64,000 nt of DNA from Fasciolopsis buskii. Taxonomy: Eukaryota; Platyhelminthes; Trematoda; Plagiorchiida; Fasciolidae. Within the stretch, counting starts at the first letter, position 1. Each line of letters begins with the position of its first letter. Both the position numbers and the translations under genes were made by a program. Location of the stretch: positions 170,808-234,807 of the forward strand of contig LUCM01003451.1 of NCBI GenBank assembly GCA_008360955.1. The letters run 5' to 3'. Below, in pieces: positions 22,368 to 32,194 of this stretch. Under the pieces are notes generated by a model that ran no database searches, was not told where the DNA came from, and saw nothing but the letters and a program-made list of their open reading frames with translations.

Positions 22368-23949
22368 AGTGGCATAGAACCACATAAGGTCACACTAGGT
22401 CAGCAAGTGTAACGAACCGGACGACAGCAATTTGCCGTCTACATATAATGCAGTAGCCTGAAGTCCTCTAATCAGTTTACTTAGCTTTAGATGTAGACTC
22501 TCAAAGCCTGATGCAATTTTTCCCATTGGTCTATATATTTGCTTCGATCTTCCGTGGATTTTCGGAATTACAGTTAAACAGGAAACGTTCGATTTTTAAT
22601 GAGACCAAGGGTATGAGGTTCAGGATTACGTTTGTTGAAATTACCGTGTAACCGAGTAACAATCCTTATCTCTCCCATGTGTTTGTCTCATGGATTACTC
22701 TCGTTATCTATACTTGTTATCTTTCTAGGCTTGATCCGCTTCCTAGAATCATTCTTGTCGTAATCCTCGAGCCTTCGTACGGTTTGCTCACACCACGCTT
22801 GTTACCTTAGTATCATCTCTATTAGACATCTGAAGGTTTCTGCGATCCACCTCCGACCCCCCTTCTGTTCATGACACTTATTCATAATTCCGCTGTTTGG
22901 ACAGGATTTACCCGCTAGTCTTGAAAACTTTCGTCACTTAAGCATTCGCCGTTTACGCCTGCTCCGGCCCTCTCACTGTTCAAACGGGTTATATTATTCA
23001 TCTAGACTAAGTTTGCACTTTTCTGCTTTTTTATATTCACCCGCACATATGCTCTCTTCGTGTCGCTATTTGCTCCGGCCTGCATTAGCCATACCAAGCC
23101 GTTTCTTAATGTGCCACCTGCCACCCCGTTGTCAGGCCTCCTGATCGTCCTACTTCGCCTCATAACTAACCCGACGCTGCAGTTCCGTCGCTTCCCACTC
23201 AAAGCTCCGCCTCTCCCTCACTTCCTTTTCTGATCAGTCCGTTTCGATCCTATATTTATCCGCCTTCTGGAGCTTAATGTGACTTCCCTTGGGACCGTCG
23301 TTGCGTCCACTTCCCCGATGTTCCAATGACCCCCTGAGTGTTTACTTCTGTTTGCTGTGGTCGTACTTGTCCATGACTTTGAAGTATGTTATTGCACATA
23401 CTTAGATTTCCTTCTTGATACTACACGTTACTTACTCACATGATCTCTGGCCGGGATACGAAATGCGTGGTCGGCGAATCACTAAATAACCAGGCGGAGT
23501 TCTTTCACACCAAGCCTGTCATCGTCATTTTCTTGGTTACGGCATCGTGATTTTAACCTTAGAATCAAATGCCCTAGCTATTTTCGCATATCCTCTGTTT
23601 TCTACCTTCTTACGGCCACACAACTCCCGGAGTATCGCTGTTCTCTTTAAATTGTTAGCTGTCTCTGCCTGACCCTCCCTGGCAGGCTGTCCTTACGATT
23701 TCCGTTCCCCTAAGTTTTGGTTTTGTTATGGGTGCATTTGGTTTTTTGACGTCATGTTGTATTTCGGTGTATGTTTGCATATAGCTGAAGAAAAATCACT
23801 CATTTGTAAGTGATTTTCAGTTCTGATATTTACTTTTTGTTATTCCCAGCTCATACCAAGTGTCTGAGTATGATGGGAATTCTGTCGTCATAACTTGTTT
23901 GTATTATTTTTGACCTCATCACTGCCACATGTGCTTATACTTCAGACCC
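22368..23949. other. No recognisable gene; 5' flank of DPH5
   Basis: Pyrimidine-rich plus strand with no convincing frame. A minus-strand stretch near 22590-22470 reads VIPKIHGRSKQIYRPMGKIA, which faintly recalls the PKIHK--RPI motif of Penelope-like RT, but one motif is too little to call. A pyrimidine tract and AG sit immediately upstream of the DPH5 start (23936-23945). Confidence 0.3.
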
Positions 23950-26900
23950 ATGTTGTACATAATTGGATTTGGTCTGGGTTCTGTGAAAGACATTACAATT
24001 AGAGGTCTGGAGATCTTAAGATCTTGTGATTACATTTACCTTGAGTCGTATACGTCACTCATACCCAACTGTGCTGATGGTATACGTGAATTGACCGGAA
24101 AAGAAGTACGTTTGGCCGACCGAGAGCTAGTCGAGTGTGGCACTGAAATAATAAGTAATTCCAGCTCGAGAAATGTGGCCTTCGTTGTTATCGGGGATCC
24201 CTTTGGTGCAACCACTCATTCAGGTAGGTCACGGTGACATCTTGCCTTATTTTAAAGATCTTATCCTACGCTCCATTCAGTCTGGAGTTCCTTATGAGGT
24301 TGTACACAATGCCTCCATTATAACTGCCATTGGATGCTGTGGCGTTCAGCTGTATAACTTTGGTGTAACCGTTTCCATCCCTTTCTGGGATGAATTCGGG
24401 CACCCTGAAAGTTTTTTCGACAAAATATTGGATAATATTAAACGTGGTTTACACACTCTGTGTCTCTTGGATATCAAAGTGAGTTTAAACAAAAACTGAA
24501 AACTTTATCAATTCATTTTGAATTTTGTCAGTTTGAGGCTGCGTAGAGAGAAACTAATTGTGAATGACATCATGGTACTAAGTGTTGTTGGCGAATCACA
24601 ACATATACTAGCAACGATGTTATTAAAATTATACCATTCACAATAAAAACAAATGGCCATCGACTTTTCAATACACTCCTTGCACCGTTCGGGCCGCATA
24701 TTTACTGATTTATTCTGGCTGAAACATCGTAGTTTCTACCTCAGAACGTCTCATTTTGCTAACTTTTGGATAGAGCCTCTAACGAAATCTAGCCGCATTT
24801 TATTATGTACTAAATAGCTTTGTGACTGTGTAATAGGAGATTGAATGTGTCATATTTAGTCGGTTCATTTTGAATGTAAAAACGAGCGTAAGTAAGCGAT
24901 GAAGGCATCTTCCCATGCACTTTCAAATCAATTTCACAACCCGACACTAAAGCGACCAGTTCTTCCCGACCTCAAGTCCCAGATGCAAGTGCACCTCATG
25001 CCTTTGTGTGTTATCTGCTCTGCAACTGAGACTGAAGCAGACCCGAGGATATTTTAAAATGCATTTCTCTTTTCCCTGAACTACCAATGCGCACGTGGAA
25101 ACGCCATTCAAACAAACATCGCTTACAAGCAAATAGAGATGAATAACCGGGAGAAAAATGATACGAGCAGCCCGGATGTGATTTTATTCTGCACTTCCCT
25201 GGAATATTGTATCTATGTATGTACCACAGTTACTTGCGAGCAGTGCGCGGTACAGATGTTGGCTGGCGCTTCACTGATGACCTTTCGAACTATAACTTTC
25301 CCACACCGACCTCAAGACACCCAGAAAACTCTACATACAGGAATGGGTACACTTGAGTTCTAACGTCATTGAAATTCATCAGAGGAGCATACCCACCATC
25401 GTTCCCGGGATCCGCACCTGGTTTTTCCAGTTGGAAGTGGCATGTTACCAATGCCCCACCAGATACCGGCCAGACTAAGTAAAGTTTTAACTTTGTTCAT
25501 ATCTTCAGTTCAGTTTAGTTCTTATAAACATTCACCTAGCACTAGTGCTCTGGTTTTGGTTGCTATCCCAAAACCGTCTACTCAAAAGAGGACGAGAAAT
25601 AGTGAAAGTCAACTTCAAGGTAAAGAGGTCATGGAACCGGGTTAAGGTCGAAAAGGATAGACTCTCGGTCTACGAAGTATATGTTCTGAGGATCAGAAAC
25701 CGGGCTGGTTCTCTTGCACACACAAATGACGATTGGAGGTTTTCGACAACCGATGTTTACGTAGTATGGCTAGGATTGGATGGAGTGACCGGGTGAGTAA
25801 TATTGAGGTTAGGAATCTGGTGTTGGGTGCCACTTCTGAAAACAGCTTGTTTCAGCGTATAAAACTTAGTAGACTACGCTGGTTGGGTCACGTGTTGCGT
25901 ATGACGAACACTCGCCTGCCATACCGTGCCTTTTTTTGTGCTCCTCCTAAGGAATGGAAGAAGCCATGTGCAGGCCAACAGATGACGTGGCAACGTGGGA
26001 TGAGAAAATGTACAGCGAAGTTAGGTAAAGTAGGTGTCTCACGCCTTCGTGGTTGGGGTCCGAAAGACTTGTAGACTTGCTGACTGGAGACACTGAAGGA
26101 TATGGCAGTGAACCGTGAACAGTGGCGATCGTGCTGTCATTTTCTATCGAATCAGAATGATTGAAAACACGTGCGTTTGTACAGTTAGGCTGTGTTCCGT
26201 GTGTTGGCTGCAGCAGCATCTTATCTTTTCCCGCCTGTGTAGGTCCACTCCCTGTTCCCCTTTGATATTCACTCTTTTTATATAAACGTGTAACTCTGGG
26301 GAACGGCAGCGGTCAGTGAGGCTTGCCTTACTGTTTAATGCTGAACGATGATGATGATGATGATGTATTCAGCGGATAATGATGCCGGCGAACGGTTTGG
26401 ATGCGATGCCTACCAGACAGATTCCTCTATGAGTTTCATGAGGACTTATAACTTAAGTTGTAAATTGGTGCAATCGGCAATTCACAGTAATCCCTCTGAA
26501 TCTGTTTCCTTGACTCGACTGATCCCAGGAATTTCGTTATCACTCCTCTGTTCTTCATTTCATCCGCTTTTTCAGATAGCCGATCTCTGATAACGTTCAT
26601 TTCTGACAGGTAACTGGTATTTACCTGAGTCATTTCGCTCGGAGTCCTAGGTTACGGATCAGCTGTTGTACTGAATCAAGCAAACCGTCCCAATAAATTT
26701 TCTGTCTTACGTTCTAGACAGTCTTTCCCTAATGATAGGCGGGTTCTTGTATGGGCACATTGGAACGAAGAATTTTCTGAAAAACTCAGCTAGAGCACAC
26801 GTGGTGTAAAACAGGAATGAAACTGATGAGTTTTTGCTTTTCATGTTATCGGTATATGAAAATTCCATTCATGTTTTAACTTAAGTATAATGATTTGCAC

Positions 26901-27577
26901 GGTACCACGCTTATATTTCGTTCATAGCGATATATATATATATATATTTATATTTATATCCGCTAATGATAGATTTCTTAGGTGTCCACTGCTTCAGGGA
27001 ACTATTCAGTTAATTTTTATTACAACTGTTACTGGTTCTCATGAAATTTTACTGGACTTTTTAATTAAATCTTTCTCAGATAAAGGAACGTTCTTTGGAA
27101 AATATTCTCAAGGAACGTATGATATACGAACCCCCGCGTTTCATGACTTGTGGCCTGGCTGCCAACCAACTATTGCGAATGATCAACAGTTGGCCTATAG
27201 GAAACGGGCCACGCTTAACCGAAAACTGCTTAGCCATTGGGATGGCTCGCATCGGTTGCCCGGATCAGTCTATCGTCGTCGCCACCCTGAGAGAATTTAG
27301 TCGTGATTACGAAGAGTCAAATGGGAAATCGAGCAACACTATAAGTGCTGCAATCGGCGGTCCGTTGCACAGTCTCGTTATCCCGGGAGATCTTCACGAG
27401 ATGGAAGAAGAATTTCTGGTCGCACGTTATAAATGGACCCCGTGCTGTTCGCGCTACCTTCCACGTTTTTTTGTAACCTCAAATCAAGAGGCGTCTCCCA
27501 GCTCATATGACATAATCAAAGACTGTTTTCTGCTTCACAAGAATTTGGTCCGTTCACTAAGTCCCCTTAAAAAATGA
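23950..27577 (+). CDS. DPH5: DPH5, diphthine (methyl ester) synthase, three exons
   Basis: DPH5 is a cytosolic S-adenosylmethionine-dependent methyltransferase that methylates the histidine-bound precursor on translation factor eEF2 during diphthamide synthesis. Exons are 23950-24223, 24258-24478 and 27080-27577; phases join exactly and give about 330 residues. Human DPH5 has 285. Exon 1 starts MLYIIGFGLGSVKDIT, as in the family, and carries the YLESYTS and VIGDPFGATTHS motifs that form the AdoMet and substrate pocket. Exon 2 has VVHNASI, GCCGVQLYNFG and HTLCLLDIK. Exon 3 has SLENILKERMIYEPPRFM, GMARIGCPDQ and GGPLHSLVIPG. Intron 1 is only 34 bp (GT-AG); intron 2 is 2.6 kb and holds an RTE LINE. 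Oddities are a longer loop before GGPLHSL and a C-terminal tail after MEEEFLVARYK of about 45 residues that I do not recognise; a further intron near the end is possible. Confidence 0.93.
24479..25727 (+). other. DPH5 intron 2, left part
   Basis: Begins with a GTGAGT donor. Short frames occur but none resembles a known protein or an extra DPH5 exon; the reading across the junction needs none. Confidence 0.6.
25728..26365 (+). mobile_element. RTE-like LINE 3' end inside DPH5 intron 2 (sense)
   Basis: 5'-truncated copy of subfamily 1. The frame at 25733-26074 holds EVFDNRCLRSMARIGWSDRV, NLVLGATSENSLFQ, RLRWLGHVLRMTNTRLPYR and RGWGPKDL. The 3' untranslated part ends in six GAT repeats (26347-26365). 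Close in sequence to the 9.0-9.7 kb copy, in opposite orientation. It lies in the same direction as the host gene. Confidence 0.82.
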
Positions 27578-28009
27578 ATGTCTTCTGTGGTTAATATTTT
27601 ACTTCAGTTGTGGGTCACAATAACAGTGGGGCGAGAGCACAACTTATTCGTAAGTAACAGTAGTCTCTTACACTGTTAGGCTGCTTGACTTTGACTTTCA
27701 TTCCGCATTTTACAACTCCGAGAAGCAGAATTCAATGACGTTGGAACAAATCGCCGTGATTTTCCGTTGTGAAGCACAAGTTCCAACTGTTTACGTGAAC
27801 CCCCAGTCACGGGCTGTCGCGGTAATAATTTGCATAAGCATGTGAGAATAGGTTTTCCAGTGCCCTTGTTTTCGCAAAGCGTGAGTTCATGAATGCCGGC
27901 CGAAACCGCCGAATCAGCACGGAATATTAGGAACGTTTTGCCGATCCAGCGTCCTGCTGTATTGACACTAGGGTGTTTTGAGCGCCAATTCATCCGCGTG
28001 AACTTGACT
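27578..28009. other. DPH5 3' flank, no recognisable gene
   Basis: Contains a minus-strand frame (28101-27676) that overlaps the SINE at its start and matches nothing I know. No clear polyadenylation signal can be tied to DPH5. Confidence 0.35.
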
Positions 28010-28135
28010 TTGTTCAGTTCGCATCCTCCCATCGCCGGCCAACTTCCCCACTTGGCAGCCCTATGTTTGCCGCGGACCCCTTTATGAAAAGCGGTGTACA
28101 TTAGTACTTAATTATTAAGGGAAATAAAAGATAAA
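28010..28135 (+). mobile_element. tRNA-derived SINE, copy 3 (plus, 5'-truncated)
   Basis: Starts around a degenerate B box (CAGTTCGCATCCTCCC) and continues with CCACTTGGCAGCCCTATG, GCCGCGGACCCC and a tail GGAAATAAAAGATAAAAAAG. The A-box part is decayed or missing. Same body and tail as the other three copies. Confidence 0.65.
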
Positions 28136-28474
28136 AAAGATCATTTATGGAATGAAGGGCTACAAACGCAGTCGACCTATCCGCCTTTTCCCAAGAACCG
28201 ACATCAAACAATGAAGTTTTGCAATTGGTTAGAAAAGAGCTCGTCATTCAACCCATAGTGAGTGAGGACGTTTTTCCGATGAACTGACTCCCTGTTTTGT
28301 GATGTCAAAGGGTCAGCGACACGGTGGGGAGGAGGGAAAGTTAGCATAGACATTTTGATTTGCGAATGCGATCGGCTGAGCGTCATGAAGGTAAACGTTT
28401 GATATGGATTCGATGGTTCCCACCTGACTAAACCGGTGTTTCTGTGAGGCGAAATAAATATCATTGGATAGTCG

Positions 28475-28620
28475 AGGATCTTTTACCTTTTACTTCCTTT
28501 ATTAATGAAATGATATATATCATTTTTCAGTAAGGGGGCCGTGCCCAACAAGAAGGCTGCCAAGTGGGGAGGTTAGTCAGCGGTGGGAAGATTCGAATCC
28601 ACGGTCTTCGCGTCCAAACG
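28475..28620 (-). mobile_element. tRNA-derived SINE, copy 4 (minus, head truncated)
   Basis: Minus-strand copy with tail word AAAGTAAAAGGTAAAAG, a body matching copy 1 and a B box GATTCGAATC. It stops at GCGTCCAAACGTGA, before the A box, exactly where the endonuclease part of an RTE LINE begins (GAGACTGCAGGGATC). It is about 340 bases from copy 3 in inverted orientation. Confidence 0.7.
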
Positions 28621-30555
28621 TGAGACTGCAGGGATCAGTCGGCATCCGGAAAGATAGTAGTGTTAAGGGCAGCTTATTTATCATCTCGGCATAGGATTTA
28701 GCAGATTGCAGTACTGTCATGCAAAAAGTCGGATTTTATGGTGACCTCATCAACATTCTTCGGGAGAGCGAAGGCCATGAAGTAGTAGCGGTAGCAGGTG
28801 GTTTTAATGCACAAGTTGGAAAACTTTGTGCATCGTAATCCCGTTTAGCTGGGCGGTGCGCTTTGCCTGCTCAGTGAACAGATAACGGGGAAATACTTCT
28901 CCAATTCTGCGGTGACAATAATTTATTCCCGTCTGATTCAGATAGACCATATCGCAGTAAGCTACCGTTGGCGCGGCTTTGTCCAGATCGTACTGTACCA
29001 CGTTTGTCGAATCGGACCATGCGTTAGTTTTAATGCGATTTTTGCTGCAGCTGAATGGCCATCGACGCAGGCCACCAATGCGATTGGCTGTCGAACGTTT
29101 GTCTGATTCGGCTGTTCGCAACAGCTACGAACAGAAACTGTCCGAGGAACTAAGAACTGCGACTAGTGGCAATGTAGACGATCAGTGGGATCAAATTAAG
29201 CAGGCTATGCATTTGGCAGCACATTTCGCCTGCGGTCCTAGACCTAGCATCCATCAAAAACACTGCATCTCACAAAGGTCGCTAGGCCCAACGGAGCAAA
29301 AACGCGAGCTGCCTAACTGCAAGGAGACAAATAGGGTGCACTGATATTTGCAGCGTCAGTTGACGATAAGTCTCAAGAATGACTGTGAAAACTGGTGGCT
29401 CAAGGTAGCCGAAGAGATGGAAGTGGCGTCCGCTTCAGGTAACAGTCAAAAACTGTGTAAGTTTATACGCGACACCAGCGGGCGGCGAACTTCGCGTAGT
29501 GGAGTCGTGGGCCATAGAAATGGGAAGCTCATTCATGGTAAAACAACAAAGATTGGGCCGTTGGAATGTCCAGTTCAAGGATCAGTTTAACTGGTCGCAC
29601 GCCAAGCCATTTAGGCCGACATCTGCAGCTGCAAATCTTTGGGAGGTGTCACTTGATCTCCTGACGGTAGTGGAATTGTGGTCGAATATTCGGCTTCTGA
29701 CGAAGGGAAAAGCAACCGGTCCCGACGAACTTCCCCAGTGATTTTCAAACTGGGTGAAGAAACTGTGATGAAATCAATTATCTCATTGCTTCGTAAAATT
29801 TTGAACAAGGAGCTTATTTTGTTATCGTGGAGCGAGTCACTGGTTGTACCCATCTTCAACGAAGGCACACGGAGTGACTGCAGCAATCATCGTGGGATTA
29901 GTTTAATTCCGATAGTTACTTAGTTTTTAGCTTCGACAATACTGCGTCGTTTGACACCGATTTGCGAGAGTAGTATCCGCGAACAGCAGGCGGGATGGAG
30001 TGACCGGGTGAGTAATGTAGAGGTCAGAACTCTAGTACTAGGCGCCAATTCTGAGGATACCTTATATCGGCGTATGAAGCTTAGTAGACCACGCTGGTTG
30101 GGTTACGTGTTGCGTATGTCGAACACTCGTCTGTCGTACCACGGCCTATTTTGGGTTCCTTCCACGGAGTGGAAGAAGCCATGTGGAGGTCGGCAGATGA
30201 TGTGGCAACGTGGAACAAGGAAATATGCAGCGAACCTAGGTAGAGTAAGTGTCCCGCGTCCTCGTGGTTGGGTCTAAATGGCTCGTCAACTAGCTGGCTG
30301 GAGACACTGAATGATATGGCAGTGAATCGTGAACAGTGGTGATCGTGTTGTCATTTTCTATCGAATCAGAATGATAGAAAGAGTGCGTTTGTAAGTTAGA
30401 CTATGTTCCGTGTGTTGGCTACAGTGGTGTCTTATCTTCCCCCATCTGTGTAGGTCCACTCTTTGTTGCCTTTGTATATTCACTCTTCCTATAGAAACTT
30501 GTAACTCTGGGAAAAAAGCAGCGGTTGCCGAGGCTTGCCTTGCTCCTTAACGCTG
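28621..30555 (+). mobile_element. RTE-like LINE subfamily 1 with large internal deletion
   Basis: Endonuclease (28621-29110), with GGFNAQVGKL and RLIQIDHIAVSYRWRG motifs in separate frames. The linker (28979-29590) has RPPMRLAVERLSDS, NSYEQKLSEELRTA and RDTSGRRTSRSG. A pre-RT segment (29611-29930) has KATGPDELP, WSESLVVPIF and DCSNHRGISLIP. At about 29992 the sequence jumps from the REQQAG of the RT fingers directly into GWSDRVSNVEVR of the C-terminal domain, in frame, removing nearly the whole polymerase. C-terminal block to 30277, then 3' untranslated sequence to about 30555. The element cannot encode an active RT. Confidence 0.75.
29951..30277 (+). pseudogene. Fused LINE remnant: RT fingers joined to C-terminal domain
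   Basis: The 108-residue frame begins TPICESSIREQQAG, the start of RT motif 1-2, and passes without a stop into [33 protein letters not shown] and RGWV. The joint lies in a GGGATGGAG word; GGAT is shared by both parent sites, suggesting deletion at short homology. All catalytic RT motifs are gone. Confidence 0.65.
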
Positions 30556-31284
30556 AAGTTGATGAGGAGAGTGATTTGATTTTCGAAAGATTTTGCTGCA
30601 TTGTCCTAATGAGCAGCACTTCCCTTGGCGAACTCGGGTCAAAATCTCCGCAAGCACAAATTCGGCTTTGGGATGTCACATACGACGATTGGAAAGAACA
30701 GATGAAATTCTGTCATGCCTTTCATCGAAAAGTACCGCTACATAGTAGTTAGACTGAATGATTTGCGCGCTATTTTCAGATCAAAAAGACGGATATTGTG
30801 GGTCTACGATAAGTGTGCCTGTTCTAGCATTTGCCACAGAATGAAGACACTGTCAATATGGTCCTTGTGGGCAGACTGACAATACTCCCCACCAGAAGTC
30901 CGGATGCGGTACTCACCAAACTAACTGCCCTGAGCTCAGAAAATGGCGTTTTATCATCCTTCTTGTAAATCAACAAAACGATCGTATCACAACAGTACAG
31001 AGTTTTCCTCTATCTCTAAGTTGGCTTTCGCAGTTTCCCAACTCCAATGCTAAAACCCAGCCAACTCAAAATCGACGGCAACGGCCTTATGGCGCTTGAG
31101 GAAATCTATTTCTCCGGTTACCTCCATTTATGGAGGATGGGCATTCACTTGAATTGTTTTGTTGGCAACCGTCGTGGTCAAAGCTATGACCTGAATGGCA
31201 GTCGGCAATTATCTGTAATTTGCCGTACAGGACGTGCTGCGCGAGTGTACAACGCCAAAGCTTGTAGTGCTTTTATTAAAAGTT
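30556..31284. other. No recognisable feature
   Basis: Frames at 30525-30752 and 31047-31295 match nothing known. They lie between two LINE fragments. Confidence 0.3.
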
Positions 31285-31858
31285 ACAAGGCCTGACCTAT
31301 CCGTGTCGAAGATCCTCGGCGACTTTCTGTATTAGAAGACTGATGTCTCGAATTGTTGCCCGTGTCTGGTGGGAATATCGGGTTAGCACTGACGTCGTGT
31401 GTTGGTTACAGACAGTAGTCCGCTGAGTGAGATAATCACTGTACATCGCCTTCGGTGGCTTGGATACGTATTGCATATGCCTGTCCATCGTATACCCTTT
31501 CGTGCTCCTTTTGCACGCATTGTGCAAGGCTGGAAGAAGTGACGTGGCGCTCAGGTTATAACTTGGCGTATACATATGAAGTCAGCTTCGGTTTTGGCCT
31601 CCGTTGGTGCTTCCAGCTTTCATGCTTGGGTCCGAAGAGATGAAGTTTGTTGTTGGTTGGAGACACTGAGATACGTGCCTCGGAACTGAAGTTAGTAGTG
31701 CGAATTATGCGTAGCCTTCTGTAGAACCCACCTCTCTTTAAAAAAATCCAAAAACAACCAAAAAGTCGCGAAATACGTAGTGAAAACAAAAGAACAATCA
31801 ATCTGTTGTGTCTTGTTTCCCCCGTTGTCCTCCGTCTGCGAAGTTCCGCTTACACGTC
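31285..31858 (+). mobile_element. RTE-like LINE subfamily 2, 3' end, second copy
   Basis: Parallels 6730-7302. It encodes degraded forms of RVEDPRRLSVLED, a VSGG-I segment and RLRWLGYVLHMP, with frameshifts. The 3' untranslated region shares CGCGAAATACGTAGTGAAAAC and the ending TTCCGCTTACACGT. More decayed than the first copy. Confidence 0.65.
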
Positions 31859-32194
31859 TTCAGAGGAAGAGTATATCGTACGATCGATGTTAACAGAATC
31901 AGCGTTAAGAGACTTAATTGGGAATTTCGAAAATGAAGCGGGAATTTCCTCTAATAACCGTATAATAGGTAGTTAGATGTGACAAGATTCTCTAACTTTA
32001 TGCAATATGTACAAGGGTACTTCAACTTTCTCGAGCACGGGCATTAGCAAGTCCCCGCGATCAGCAAATCACACAAACAACTGGACCGGGCTAAACAAAC
32101 AAACCCGAGTCTACATCGAGGTCAGGACACTGTCACCTGAGTGCAACTTCAGTGTGGTCAAGCACCAATAAACCAAAAGAGTGACTCGTTCACT

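Noticed and set aside
22470..22590. Penelope-like reverse transcriptase
   Set aside because: A single PKIHG--RPM-like stretch in a frame full of stops; no GIY-YIG or other RT motif found nearby.
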